Source: Bacillus haikouensis
Lineage (GTDB): Bacteria > Bacillota > Bacilli > Bacillales > Bacillaceae_B
Length of the DNA stretch: 47,366 nt
Assembly: GCF_013179555.1 (NCBI RefSeq)
Contig: NZ_JABMCR010000003.1
Coordinates: 1-47,366 of the forward strand
Direction of reading: 5' to 3'
Part shown: positions 7,968-16,746 of the stretch, in pieces
How positions within the stretch are numbered: the stretch's first letter is position 1
Layout: every line of letters begins with the position of its first letter
Translations under genes and position numbers: made by a program
Notes under the pieces: generated by a model
Database searches by the model: none
Told to the model about the DNA's origin: nothing
What the model saw: the letters and a program-made list of their open reading frames with translations, nothing else

Positions 7968-9212
7968 CTATACTGTCGCTTCCTCTATTTGAGGTTTTTC
8001 TTCTGCCTTGATAAAGAAAACTACCATGCCCAAAACGATCAGAGCGATTATTCCGGCAGCTATAAAACTGCCGTTAAGAAAATCTTTCATGAAAATAGAC
8101 ATCAATGGGGGACCTGCCGCTACACCGATAAAACGGGAGGAACTATAAAATGAAGATATCGTCCCTCGTTCCTCTTTTTCTATATTCTCAGTGATAATCG
8201 CATCCAAAGTAGGCAGCAGTGCCCCGATTGAAAGTCCAAGAAAGCTAGTTACTGCCAGAAGTATGATCAAGCGATCACTGGCAAACCCGACAAAGGATAC
8301 ACTGGCAGCAATGGCTAACAGACTGGCCATTATAATTTTTTTCATTAATTTCAAATCCCCTTTTATCTTTCTGCCGGTGATGAAAGAAGAAATACAAAGG
8401 GCGAGGAGCGGAATCGCTAATACAAACCCTTTCTTTACACCGTACAGGCTATGTGTCTTCTCAAGGATGTCAGACAAGAAAAAAAGGACGGCAAAAAGTA
8501 CATACATGACAAAAATGCCAATAGTAAATACAGTGAAAATCCACTTACCTTCATTTGTGAAAATTTTCTTTGTCTTTTTAAGGAAAATGGTTAGTTCCAC
8601 AGGTTCTTCTTTTTTCTTCGGTGTCTTTATAAAGAAAATGACTAATAAAATTGAAATCATGCTGAAGAAGGAAATTGAAAAGAAAGGCAGATACCATAAA
8701 AACGCGGCAAATAGTGCACCAAGAATAGGACTCAGTACTTTTCCGAACGTATTGGACGTTTCGATGATTCCAAGACAGGAACTTGTTTTCTCGTCGTCAT
8801 CCTTGTAAAGGTCCCCTACAAGTGGAAGTATGATCGGAGCTGCACCAGCTGCCCCGATTCCTTGCAGAACCCGTCCTATAATGATCCAAGTAAACGGCTC
8901 ATTGATTTTCCAAGAGGCATATCCTGCTACCAGTCCTCCGATCAGTGCAAGAATCAAACTGGGGATGATGACAATCTTTCTCCCGTATCGGTCAGATAAA
9001 TAGCCTGCAACTGGTATAAGGAAAATGGAAGCGATCGAGTATGAAGTAATGATCATACTTGTTTGGAAAGAAGAAATGCCAACCTTACTTTCAAATATAG
9101 GCAGGACTGGTATCAGCATTGAATTTCCCAATGTCATTACCAATGGGATGGAAGCCATGCTGACAACACACCAATTACTGACTTTATTATCATTTTTGTA
9201 TTGTTCGTTCAT
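7968..9212 (-). CDS. MFS (DHA1-type) drug/metabolite exporter, 414 aa
   Basis: The protein has twelve predicted membrane spans. Loop 2-3 carries the MFS motif A (GYLSDRYGRKIV, about residues 69-80), and GRVLQGIGAAGAAPIILPLV is the motif B / motif C region typical of drug:H+ antiporters. Start is ATG 9212 after GAGGTG. It is the first gene of a pair with the APC permease. Members export antibiotics, dyes or amino acid-like metabolites; no substrate can be assigned. Confidence 0.85.
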   Translation of the reverse strand: MNEQYKNDNKVSNWCVVSMASIPLVMTLGNSMLIPVLPIFESKVGISSFQTSMIITSYSIASIFLIPVAGYLSDRYGRKIVIIPSLILALIGGLVAGYASWKINEPFTWIIIGRVLQGIGAAGAAPIILPLVGDLYKDDDEKTSSCLGIIETSNTFGKVLSPILGALFAAFLWYLPFFSISFFSMISILLVIFFIKTPKKKEEPVELTIFLKKTKKIFTNEGKWIFTVFTIGIFVMYVLFAVLFFLSDILEKTHSLYGVKKGFVLAIPLLALCISSFITGRKIKGDLKLMKKIIMASLLAIAASVSFVGFASDRLIILLAVTSFLGLSIGALLPTLDAIITENIEKEERGTISSFYSSSRFIGVAAGPPLMSIFMKDFLNGSFIAAGIIALIVLGMVVFFIKAEEKPQIEEATV

Positions 9213-9375
9213 GTCGACACCTCATAATCGATTCTATAGATTTCTATTAAAGTATTTGGAAATAGATCGATATTCATGCACTGCGGGATTGACTAATAAA
9301 TTCCATTCATGCTGTATCAGAATATTTATTCCTTGCCTGAAGAAGGATAGGTATAAAAAATTCTGGAGGAATAAA

Positions 9376-9783
9376 ATGAGAAAAATTTTATTATTATTTA
9401 CAGTATTAACCTGTATGTTTACAAGTCAGTATAAAGCCTATGCGAACGAAACATTCAGATGGGTTGTGGATTTCAAGAATGTATCAGATGAAAGTCAGAC
9501 TATCATGATAAAAAATACAGGCTCAAAGGTTCATGCAGTGAAGGCAGAAGTAAAGGAGATTGAATCGAATGGGACTGAAACTCCGTTAGTGCCCTATATA
9601 ACAAAAAAGAACGTTAAAGGTAATGAAACGTTATCAGTTGAAAATGTGAAAAAGTCACCGGCATTGATTGTGAAAATCACCTGGAGGGACAAATTAATGA
9701 AGATGAAATCCAGTCGTTTAGCATCTGGTGAAAAGAAAACATTCATACTGGAGAAAAGAGGAAATGAAATAATAATAAAATAA
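9376..9783 (+). CDS. Small secreted hypothetical protein, 135 aa
   Basis: The start is ATG 9376 with CTGGAGGA 6 nt upstream; the long upstream extension in the same frame is antisense to the MFS gene and has no ribosome site. Residues 1-23 form a clear signal peptide (MRKILLLFTVLTCMF, cleavage near AYA-NE). The mature part is about 112 residues, basic, predicted mostly beta, with many Lys and one Trp-rich patch (FRWVVDF). No family is recognised. It shares a terminator with the converging RNase J gene. Confidence 0.7.
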   Translation: MRKILLLFTVLTCMFTSQYKAYANETFRWVVDFKNVSDESQTIMIKNTGSKVHAVKAEVKEIESNGTETPLVPYITKKNVKGNETLSVENVKKSPALIVKITWRDKLMKMKSSRLASGEKKTFILEKRGNEIIIK

Positions 9784-9827
9784 AAAAAGCAGCTTTCCTT
9801 AGTAAAATTAAGGTGAGCTGCTTTTTT
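9783..9827. terminator. Bidirectional terminator
   Basis: Stem AAAAAGCAGCT/AGCTGCTTTTT with an inner CCTTA/TAAGG helix lies between converging genes and gives a T run on either strand. Confidence 0.85.
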
Positions 9828-9830
9828 CAT

Positions 9831-11495
9831 TCATATTTCAATTATTACAGGAAGGATCATTGGTTTTCTCTTTGTGTGCTTAAAGAGATATTGACCCACT
9901 GCCTTTTTAATACTCTGCTTGATAATGCTCCATTGCCGGCGCTCTTCTTGCGGCAGTTCGCTGAAGACTTTCTCGGCCAGTGAGTTCAGGTCATGAATGA
10001 GTCTATCAGAGTTTTTGACAAATACAAATCCACGGGTAATTGTGTCAGGGCCGGAAAGAATACTGTGATCTGACTTGTTAAGGGTTAGGATAATCACAAC
10101 CATTCCATCTTCTGATAGCTGTTTCCGGTCTCTCAATACGATTGTACCCACGTCACCAACACTTACTCCGTCAACATATGTATCGCCTGAAGGGACGAAA
10201 CGTGTCTGTCTGGCGAGCCCATTTTCGATATCAACGACTTCACCGTTTTTGATTATAAATGTATTTCCTTCTTCAACACCAACGCTTTCGGCAAGCATAC
10301 GATGGTGGTGGAGCATCCTGTTTTCACCGTGAATAGGGATGAAATAAGCAGGTTTGATTAAAGTGAGCATTAATTTTAAGTCCTCTTGATAGCCATGACC
10401 TGATACATGCATGCCGGTGGTGCTGCCAGAACCGTAAATAACATAGGCACCCAAATGAAAGAGATTATCGATGATCTTAGACACTGCCTTTTCATTGCCG
10501 GGTATTGGAGAAGCAGCAAGTATGACGGTATCACCTGGATAGATCGACACATCGCGGTATTGACCGCTTGAAAGCCTTCCGAGTGCAGCCATCTGTTCCC
10601 CTTGACTTCCAGTACAAAGAATCGCAACCTTGCCTGGATCTAAGGTGTCAATTTCCCGAGGCTCTATCAGCATACCTTCAGGAATTTCCAAATAACCGCG
10701 CTCCATGGCAATCCCAACGACATTCACCATGCTCCGTCCTAAAAGTGCCAGCTTTCTATTTGTCAGTATGGCTGCGTCCACTACCTGTTGAACACGATTA
10801 ACATTGGAGGCAAAGGTAGAAACGAAAATTTTCCCTTCAGATTTCATGAATGCTTCATTCATATGATTCCCGACCATTTGCTCGGAAGGAGTCAGTCCTG
10901 GTCGTTCAGCATTCGTACTTTCAGATAACAAGGCAAGAACCCCATTACGGCCGATATCTGCGATTTTGTGCAAGTCAGACCGCTGATGATTCATTGGCGT
11001 TAAATCAAATTTAAAGTCGCCAGTGTGGACTACATTTCCTTGCGGGGTATGAAAAACGATTCCTAGACAATCTGGAATACTATGACTGACACTAAAAAAA
11101 GATATACCTATCGAACCCAGCTGCAGATTAGAGTTCTCATCAATCGTTATTAATGTAGTATCCCTCGTCAGCCGGTGTTCCTCTAATTTCAATTCAATCA
11201 AGCCCAGAGTAAACTTTGTAGCATAAATTGGAATGTTAAGTTTCTTCAGCAAATAGGGGATGCCGCCGATATGATCTTCATGACCATGTGTAACAATGAG
11301 ACCCCTGATGCTGTTTCTGTTTTCCTCCAGATACGAAATATCAGGAATAATAAGATCGATTCCGAGCAAGTTCTCATCAGGGAACTTCCCTCCGCAATCC
11401 ACTATCACTATATCCTCATCGCTCTGTATAACATACATATTTTTACCGATTTCATTTATGCCGCCCAGGGCAAAAATAGAAAGTAAGTTGTTCAT
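9831..11495 (-). CDS. Ribonuclease J family protein, 554 aa
   Basis: RNase J is a metallo-beta-lactamase/beta-CASP enzyme with 5'-exonuclease and endonuclease activity on RNA. The HGHEDHIGG motif (His70, His72, Asp74, His75), SHSIPDCLGI, HTGDFKFD, and CTGSQGE in the beta-CASP domain are all present, as is HVSGHG near residue 390; the C-terminus ends KRKPMILPVIIEI as in both RnjA and RnjB. Start ATG 11495 follows AGGAGG by 7 nt; the track start is a TTG just upstream. Canonical rnjA is preceded by rpoY (ykzG), absent here, and the sequence mixes RnjA-like and RnjB-like features, so this may be a third paralogue; I give no symbol. Confidence 0.92.
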   Translation of the reverse strand: MNNLLSIFALGGINEIGKNMYVIQSDEDIVIVDCGGKFPDENLLGIDLIIPDISYLEENRNSIRGLIVTHGHEDHIGGIPYLLKKLNIPIYATKFTLGLIELKLEEHRLTRDTTLITIDENSNLQLGSIGISFFSVSHSIPDCLGIVFHTPQGNVVHTGDFKFDLTPMNHQRSDLHKIADIGRNGVLALLSESTNAERPGLTPSEQMVGNHMNEAFMKSEGKIFVSTFASNVNRVQQVVDAAILTNRKLALLGRSMVNVVGIAMERGYLEIPEGMLIEPREIDTLDPGKVAILCTGSQGEQMAALGRLSSGQYRDVSIYPGDTVILAASPIPGNEKAVSKIIDNLFHLGAYVIYGSGSTTGMHVSGHGYQEDLKLMLTLIKPAYFIPIHGENRMLHHHRMLAESVGVEEGNTFIIKNGEVVDIENGLARQTRFVPSGDTYVDGVSVGDVGTIVLRDRKQLSEDGMVVIILTLNKSDHSILSGPDTITRGFVFVKNSDRLIHDLNSLAEKVFSELPQEERRQWSIIKQSIKKAVGQYLFKHTKRKPMILPVIIEI

Positions 11496-11628
11496 CAATG
11501 TTCCTCCTATTGATAGGCTGCGTATATTATTCCCTATTGCAGTAGATTAATGAGTTTTGGCAAGAACTATTTAAATGAATAATCGAAGCTGAATGCTGCA
11601 TCCTAAGATTAAAAATGGAGGGACGAAA

Positions 11629-11874
11629 ATGGATTTTGACACACAGGTACAAGAACTTTGTAAAGCTGTTGAGCATGCACAAGCGGCCGTATATCATTCA
11701 CAGGAATTGAACGATACAGGACAATATCAACATGCACAACAGTTGATTGCTAATGTGAATCAATTACTGCATGAATTAAAGGATGCACATGTTAGTGAAA
11801 CGGACTCCCTTAAATTGAAGCATGCCAGGGAAATGATTAGACATCTGCAGGAAACACAGGCTTCATTGCAATAA
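11629..11874 (+). CDS. Small helical protein, possibly DUF2524-like, 81 aa
   Basis: Start ATG 11629 with GGAGGGA 6 nt upstream; the frame from 11593 would include this site. The protein is soluble, Gln/His-rich and almost wholly helical with heptad-like Leu/Ala spacing, so a two-helix hairpin is likely. It faintly resembles the YtzC/DUF2524 group of small Bacillus proteins, but I am not certain. The next small zinc-ribbon ORF begins 20 bp later and is probably co-transcribed. Confidence 0.7.
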   Translation: MDFDTQVQELCKAVEHAQAAVYHSQELNDTGQYQHAQQLIANVNQLLHELKDAHVSETDSLKLKHAREMIRHLQETQASLQ

Positions 11875-11893
11875 GAAAGGATTGATTTTACAA

Positions 11894-12034
11894 TTGAAAA
11901 GAATTGAAAAACAGCAATATTGTAAGAATTGCAAGCAGGAAACTATTCAAAAATTAGCTGAAGATGCTTTGGAAATAGAAGCAACCTGTACAAGATGCCA
12001 ACAGACCCGGCATATAGTCAAAACTTTTTTCTAA
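11894..12034 (+). CDS. 46-aa zinc-ribbon-like small protein (TTG start)
   Basis: A 46-codon frame starts at TTG 11894 (AGAAAGG 13 nt upstream) or at the in-frame TTG 11882. It contains YCKNC (Cys10, Cys13) and CTRC (Cys32, Cys35), a four-cysteine knuckle pair typical of a zinc ribbon, with a central acidic helix between. The stop sits directly at the start of a terminator hairpin, as expected for the last gene of a unit. No named family is recognised; nucleic acid or protein binding is a guess from the fold. Confidence 0.6.
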   Translation: MKRIEKQQYCKNCKQETIQKLAEDALEIEATCTRCQQTRHIVKTFF

Positions 12035-12067
12035 CTCAAGGATTCGTTTCTTTGAGTTTGTTTTTTT
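12033..12067 (+). terminator. Intrinsic terminator after the zinc-ribbon ORF
   Basis: Stem AACTCAA/TTGAGTT with a 12-nt loop, followed by seven T. Confidence 0.75.
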
Positions 12068-12135
12068 GAAAATAAGTAGTACAAGCACATTGTTCCGAAT
12101 AAGGATGGAGTAAGAGCTTATTCGGGAGGGAAAAC

Positions 12136-12762
12136 ATGAATTCACTGATTACCTATTTTTTGTTAGGCATTTCATTAGCTGCCCCAATAGGACCGGTCAA
12201 TGCAGCTCAACTGGATAACGGGATCAAACATGGTTTTTTTTCTGCCTGGGTGTTTGGTATAGGAGCGCTTTTGGCTGATGTTTTATATATGCTTTTTGTG
12301 TATCTCGGAGTCATCAAATTTATTGACATGGAATCCATGAAGACATTTCTATGGTTTTTTGGATGTTTTGTTCTTACATATACAGGAATTGAAAGTCTAA
12401 TAAAAAAAGAAGAGTTCAACCTGAAAAGTGAACAAAGAGGAAGGCAGTTACTTTCGAAGTCATTGTTTTCAGGATTTCTTATTTCTATTTCCAATCCATT
12501 AACCATCCTCTTTTGGCTCGGAATTTATGGTAGCGTACTTGCTCAGACTGCCAGCAAATTTACCCATGATCAATTGCTTGTTTATAGTAGTGCAATGATC
12601 GCTGGAATTCTTTTATGGGATTTTACCATGGCAAGCTTGTCAAGCCTTGCCAAAAACATATTTCATAAGGGTTTTTTAAGGGTGATTTCTGCAGCATCTT
12701 CCTTATCAATGATCGGATTTGGAATTTATTTTGGCATACAGGCAGTCAAAGCGCTGATATAA
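12136..12762 (+). CDS. LysE/RhtB-family amino acid exporter, 208 aa
   Basis: Six hydrophobic spans and the family start ISLAAPIGPVNAAQLDNGI (residues about 13-31) followed by GIGALLADVLYM identify a LysE/RhtB exporter. SISNPLTILFWLGIYG at about residue 117 is the second family motif. The start is ATG 12136 after GGGAGGG. It is monocistronic, with its own terminator. Typical substrates are amino acids such as threonine, lysine or cysteine metabolites; the specific one is unknown. Confidence 0.88.
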   Translation: MNSLITYFLLGISLAAPIGPVNAAQLDNGIKHGFFSAWVFGIGALLADVLYMLFVYLGVIKFIDMESMKTFLWFFGCFVLTYTGIESLIKKEEFNLKSEQRGRQLLSKSLFSGFLISISNPLTILFWLGIYGSVLAQTASKFTHDQLLVYSSAMIAGILLWDFTMASLSSLAKNIFHKGFLRVISAASSLSMIGFGIYFGIQAVKALI

Positions 12763-12766
12763 ACGA

Positions 12767-12813
12767 AGAAAAACGCTTAGAAAACAGATTTAGTTTATAA
12801 GCGTTTTTCTCTT
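12767..12813 (+). terminator. Intrinsic terminator after the LysE gene
   Basis: Perfect 13-bp stem AGAAAAACGCTTA/TAAGCGTTTTTCT with an 18-nt loop. Confidence 0.8.
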
Positions 12814-12901
12814 ATCGGAGAGGGTAAGGTATTAAAGCGATCCTTTCGTGGAATGAATAAGGTTTAATGGACTGCTATTTTACTTATACATAAGGGTAAC
12901 C

Positions 12902-12940
12902 AGGAGGTGAACGTCTTACTGTGTAGGACGAGAAGTAATG
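12902..12940 (+). promoter_or_regulatory. Shine-Dalgarno bridged to the start codon by a perfect hairpin
   Basis: AGGAGGTGA (12902-12910) is too far from ATG 12938 for direct use. The intervening bases 12912-12930 form an 8-bp hairpin, CGTCTTAC/GTAGGACG, with a UGU loop and one U-G pair. Looping it out leaves 8 nt between the ribosome site and the start codon. No ATG, GTG or TTG lies in frame between the upstream stop at 12908 and 12938. Confidence 0.65.
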
Positions 12941-14230
12941 GTTCTTAATCTCTTTCTCCTTGTATTATTAATTGGTTTGACTGCGTTTTTTGTAGCAACC
13001 GAATTTGCTATTGTAAAGGTTAGGACGTCGAAAATCGATCAGCTCATCACAGAAGGCAAAAAAGGGGGGCTTGCCGCTAAAAAGGTGGTCACTCATCTAG
13101 ATGAATACTTGTCTGCGTGTCAATTGGGGATAACCGTCACGGCTCTGGGTCTCGGGTGGCTGGGAGAACCGACGGTTGAAAAGTTCCTCCACCCCGTGTT
13201 TGAATATTTTCATTTAAGCGAGTCGTTAACTGAAGTTCTGTCTTTTGGAATTGCTTTTGCTTTAGTTACCTTTCTTCATGTTGTAGTAGGAGAACTTGCA
13301 CCAAAAACGGTGGCTATTCAAAAGGCAGAAACAATTACGCTGCTATTTTCGGGACCGATCATTCTCTTTTACAAAGTCATGTTTCCATTTATTTGGATGT
13401 TGAATGGTTCAGCCAGGATATTTGTGGGGTTATTCGGAATCAAGCAGGCATCTGAACGTGAACTTGCCCATTCGGAAGAAGAAATCAGAATTTTGTTATC
13501 AGAGAGCTATGAGAGCGGTGAAATCAATAAATCTGAGTTGAAATATGTGAATAATATTTTTGAATTCGATGAAAGAATCGCAAGAGAGATCATGGTTCCC
13601 AGGACAGAAATGGCTACCATTTCAAAGGATGCAACATTTGAAGAGATTAAATTGATTATATCATCCGAGCATTACACTCGTTATCCCGTCGTTGAAGATG
13701 GAGACAAAGACAATGTTCACGGATTTATCAATGTGAAAGAATTTTTGACGGCAAAAATGGTAAGGGAAGAAGAGGGTGACAGTCTGGAACCCTTCATTAT
13801 TCCTATCATACGGGTGATCGAAACAATTCCCATTCATGACCTGCTTGTGAAAATGCAGAAAGAACGCGTCCATATAGCGCTGCTTCTTGATGAATATGGA
13901 GGGACATCGGGTTTGGTGACAGTTGAGGATATCATCGAAGAAATCGTAGGTGAAATAAGGGATGAATTTGATGAAGATGAGAGGCCAGAGGTGCAGAGAA
14001 TAGGTGATAACCACTATGTAATCGATGCAAAACTGCTGCTCCATGAAGTGAACGAGCTCCTTGATACTGATTTCGTTCACGATAGCATCGACACCATTGG
14101 AGGCTGGTATCTGGAAGAATGTATGAATCAGCATAACCCGGAAATCAAAACAGAAAACGGTTTTATCTTCACCATCCATGAGGGAGACGGGCACCATATT
14201 CAGTACCTGGAAGTAAAGAAAGCAGAATAG
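12938..14230 (+). CDS. CNNM/CorC-HlyC family transporter with CBS pair, 430 aa
   Basis: Domains in order: a DUF21 (CNNM) transmembrane domain, residues 1-190, with three to four spans and the family segment [19 protein letters not shown]; a linker helix; a CBS pair (about 205-335) containing IMVPRTEM and [17 protein letters not shown]; and a C-terminal CorC_HlyC domain (about 345-425) with [10 protein letters not shown]. Homologues (MpfA/YhdP, YugS and others) are linked to Mg2+ efflux or cation homeostasis. The start codon lacks an adjacent ribosome site; a strong one 28 nt upstream seems to be brought near by a hairpin. Which of the several Bacillus paralogues it is cannot be told. Confidence 0.9.
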   Translation: MVLNLFLLVLLIGLTAFFVATEFAIVKVRTSKIDQLITEGKKGGLAAKKVVTHLDEYLSACQLGITVTALGLGWLGEPTVEKFLHPVFEYFHLSESLTEVLSFGIAFALVTFLHVVVGELAPKTVAIQKAETITLLFSGPIILFYKVMFPFIWMLNGSARIFVGLFGIKQASERELAHSEEEIRILLSESYESGEINKSELKYVNNIFEFDERIAREIMVPRTEMATISKDATFEEIKLIISSEHYTRYPVVEDGDKDNVHGFINVKEFLTAKMVREEEGDSLEPFIIPIIRVIETIPIHDLLVKMQKERVHIALLLDEYGGTSGLVTVEDIIEEIVGEIRDEFDEDERPEVQRIGDNHYVIDAKLLLHEVNELLDTDFVHDSIDTIGGWYLEECMNQHNPEIKTENGFIFTIHEGDGHHIQYLEVKKAE

Positions 14231-14242
14231 ATGAATAAGAAG

Positions 14243-14270
14243 AAGGCATGCTAGTCAGCATGCCTTTTTC
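14243..14270 (+). terminator. Intrinsic terminator after the CNNM gene
   Basis: Perfect 10-bp stem AAGGCATGCT/AGCATGCCTT with a 4-nt loop and T tail. Confidence 0.85.
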
Positions 14271-14298
14271 TGTTGCTTTTACAGGTTCAGTTATCTTT

Positions 14299-14478
14299 TC
14301 AAATTGACTTATCTATGAGCATTTCATAATGGGGTGAATTCATATCTTTCATAAACGTATGCAATTCCTTTTTCGTCTTTTCATCGAGCCCCTTGTAAAT
14401 CAGGAAGGCCTTCGTCTTTTCAGAAGTAATCATCTTTCTGTATAATTTAGAAATTTTTTTACTCCTGTGGGTGTCCAT
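14299..14478 (-). CDS. 59-aa small hypothetical protein
   Basis: An ATG at 14478 with GGAGTGGATGG about 10 nt upstream opens a 59-codon frame. The product is highly basic and helical (RSKKISKLYRKMITSEKTK at the N-terminus, then DEKTKKELHTFMKDM). It is too short for standard ORF cut-offs. No family is recognised; a DNA- or RNA-binding or sporulation small protein is possible. It converges on the CNNM terminator. Confidence 0.6.
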   Translation of the reverse strand: MDTHRSKKISKLYRKMITSEKTKAFLIYKGLDEKTKKELHTFMKDMNSPHYEMLIDKSI

Positions 14479-14955
14479 TCAATCCATCCACTCCTTGATA
14501 ATTGATTAAGATTATTATAATCATTATAAGCTTGTTTTTTCAAGATATTACACTTAGTTTCCGTAAAATTTTTATAATTTTTAGAAAACATTACCGCTGT
14601 TCAACTGTTTGTATTGTATAGAAGGGGGAGTAAAAAAGTCTAAGTTGGTTTCAGGTGAAGATTATGCTCAACCTTAACGGCGTTATATTCTTACCCTTTA
14701 TTGAATTTATATTTTTTTACTTACAATAGTTCATCATTTCAGCATGCTTAGACATTTAAGAGGAGAACTAAGATTCGTTTTTCAAACCAACTAGTTACTT
14801 TCTTTCCCATGATCATAGATTATATCAGTATTATTATTACCCGTAATCTTAAAATTTTCGTAAACTCCCAATTCTTTCAAGGAATCAAAAGGAAAATTAT
14901 GCTAAAGTGGATAGAGGTGTAAACATACCACACTTCAAAAAGAGCGAGGAAAAAG
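14479..14955. other. 477-bp AT-rich gap
   Basis: I see no gene here. It should hold the promoters of the 14299-14478 gene (minus) and the DUF402 gene (plus). A short ATTATAAT-CATTATAAG palindromic patch is near 14510. Confidence 0.4.
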
Positions 14956-15495
14956 ATGAAAAGAAAATTTGGGAACTACCCTGGATGGGAAAGAGTCATC
15001 GAACGGGAGTATGCCAAGACCTATTTAGAGACAACCGATTTTAGAGGATACGTCACTTTACTGCATACAATCAAGGTTGCCGCTCCATTGAACGTCTGTT
15101 ACTTAGACAGCAAGTGTCCCATTTTGGATGACGGTTATATGTGGCTGCAGCATTTTCCCGCGGGGCAACACTTCGGTATGATCACGGTATTCGATCAAGA
15201 TGAAAACATCGTACAGTGGTATATCGATATCTGTCAAGAAATTGGAACAGAAAACGGCATTCCATGGCTCGATGACTTGTATCTTGATATCGTTGTTTTG
15301 CCAACGGGAGAATTGATAACCCTGGATGAAGTTGAACTCCAAGAAGCATTGGATGACCAGATCATCACAAAAGACCAGTATGATTCGGCATGGTGTGAAT
15401 ATACGAGACTTAAAAGGTTAATAGAACAAAATAAGTTTGTATTATTTGATTTGAGCAAGGAACATAAAGAACTTTTGAAGACAATACTAGAATGA
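14956..15495 (+). CDS. DUF402 domain protein, 179 aa
   Basis: The central segment (WYIDICQEIG, WLDDLYLDIVVLPTGE, LDEVELQEAL, about residues 92-135) is the signature of DUF402, a fold whose members include nucleoside phosphatases (Ntdp/YgaC) and FomD. The Tyr/Asp residues that bind metal and phosphate in the family are present in YIDIC and LDDLYLDI. Start ATG 14956 follows GAGCGAGG. A small membrane protein and a serine hydrolase follow within 30-50 bp, so it likely heads an operon. The substrate is unknown. Confidence 0.85.
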   Translation: MKRKFGNYPGWERVIEREYAKTYLETTDFRGYVTLLHTIKVAAPLNVCYLDSKCPILDDGYMWLQHFPAGQHFGMITVFDQDENIVQWYIDICQEIGTENGIPWLDDLYLDIVVLPTGELITLDEVELQEALDDQIITKDQYDSAWCEYTRLKRLIEQNKFVLFDLSKEHKELLKTILE

Positions 15496-15526
15496 TTGAT
15501 TCATTGTAAAAATCGGAGGGAATAGG

Positions 15527-15655
15527 ATGAGCTTTTGGACTTGGATCATCGTCTGCATTCCATTGGCTGCAGGAATTATTGCAGCCAATTCAGGTAAAAA
15601 GAAAAAAGACCGTTCTAAATGGACTGAAGTGGGTAAGCGGCGTTTATTCATCTAA
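15527..15655 (+). CDS. 42-aa small single-span membrane protein
   Basis: ATG 15527 has GGAGGG 6 nt upstream. Residues 3-22 form one hydrophobic helix (WTWIIVCIPLAAGIIAA), followed by a strongly basic cytosolic tail (GKKKKDRSKW ... KRR). It sits 31 bp after the DUF402 gene and 48 bp before the serine hydrolase, so it is probably co-transcribed with both. The family is not recognised. Confidence 0.65.
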   Translation: MSFWTWIIVCIPLAAGIIAANSGKKKKDRSKWTEVGKRRLFI

Positions 15656-15703
15656 TTTAGCGGTGTCGATAAAACCTTTGAGTGATTGGAAGTGAACGGA
15701 AAC

Positions 15704-16723
15704 ATGAACAAAATTCAACAACTGCTGACAAAAAGAGAGTCAGAAAAGTTTAATCAGTTATACCATTACGTTAACAGAGTTAAAAATCAAATTTCAGCAT
15801 CTGCCAGCTCGATCTGCATCATTCATAAAAGTGAAATAATTGCGGAATGGTATGAAGGAATTAACCCGTTATCACTTAGGAAAGTCAATGAAAAGACGCG
15901 TTACAATGTTTTTTCTGTTCGTAAAAGTTACATAGGACTTGCTGTGGCATTATTAATATATGAAGGGAAAATAAGCAGTCTGGATGAAGCCGTTTCAACC
16001 TATCTCGGCAAGAATGAACGATACAATGGAATGACGATCCGTCACCTCGTCACACATACACATGGTCTGGATGATAATCAGCAGAGAAACACGAAATTAT
16101 TTCCTGCAGGAACGGTCTGGAAATACAACAATGCCGGGCTTTCATTGCTGTATTCAATCATCTTGAAAGTATCTGGTTCAACGGTGAATGAGATTCTTAC
16201 TGAACATGTATTCAATCCACTTCATTTGAATGAAACCGGATGGGAATCAGAGCATGGCCCAGATCTTCTGGCAGATGTAAATGAAAGAAATGAACCGAAT
16301 ATAAGGCTTGAAGATGACACAGGTTTTGAAAGAAATTTGTTTGTCAGTGCAAGGGATCTTGCTTATTGGGGATATTTACATTTGAAAAGAGGGCGTATCA
16401 GAGAAGAACAAATTATACCGGAAGCCATAGTTGATATGACCACTGCGGTCCAGACACCTGAAACGCTTAAGCATGGCCCGCAGAACGGCTTCTTCTGGTT
16501 CCGGAATGAGAACAATTTTGAGTTGAGCGAAATGGGGGAAGAATTGCCTGCAGGGTCGTTTCAAATCCTCGGTGCTTCAGGCTGTGCCTGCCTCGTCATA
16601 CCTGAATATGATACCGTTGCTGTCCGTATGTACAACAAGATAGGAAATCCTTCAGGTTATGATTATTTAAGGGAGATTAATAATTTCGGAAATGAAGTGT
16701 GTACTGTTATAGCAAAGAAATGA
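15704..16723 (+). CDS. Serine beta-lactamase-family hydrolase, 339 aa
   Basis: The protein is a class C beta-lactamase-like hydrolase (PF00144), as in esterases and DD-peptidases. FSVRKSY carries the SxxK nucleophile motif (about residue 70), and WKYNNAGLSLL the YxN motif (about residue 148). No signal peptide is visible, so it is probably cytosolic, which fits a metabolic esterase or amidase more than a beta-lactamase. Start ATG 15704 is preceded by GGAAGTGA; the track start (TTG 15686) lies in front of that site. The acetyltransferase that follows begins 23 bp downstream. Confidence 0.85.
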   Translation: MNKIQQLLTKRESEKFNQLYHYVNRVKNQISASASSICIIHKSEIIAEWYEGINPLSLRKVNEKTRYNVFSVRKSYIGLAVALLIYEGKISSLDEAVSTYLGKNERYNGMTIRHLVTHTHGLDDNQQRNTKLFPAGTVWKYNNAGLSLLYSIILKVSGSTVNEILTEHVFNPLHLNETGWESEHGPDLLADVNERNEPNIRLEDDTGFERNLFVSARDLAYWGYLHLKRGRIREEQIIPEAIVDMTTAVQTPETLKHGPQNGFFWFRNENNFELSEMGEELPAGSFQILGASGCACLVIPEYDTVAVRMYNKIGNPSGYDYLREINNFGNEVCTVIAKK

Positions 16724-16746
16724 GAAGATAGCTGGGGGGATAAAAC

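Noticed and set aside
8191-8808. 205-aa ORF on the plus strand
   Set aside because: It is a shadow of the MFS gene on the other strand, low-complexity and without a ribosome site.
9025-9375. Extension of the secreted protein
   Set aside because: It is antisense to the MFS gene and lacks a ribosome site; the signal peptide starts at 9376.
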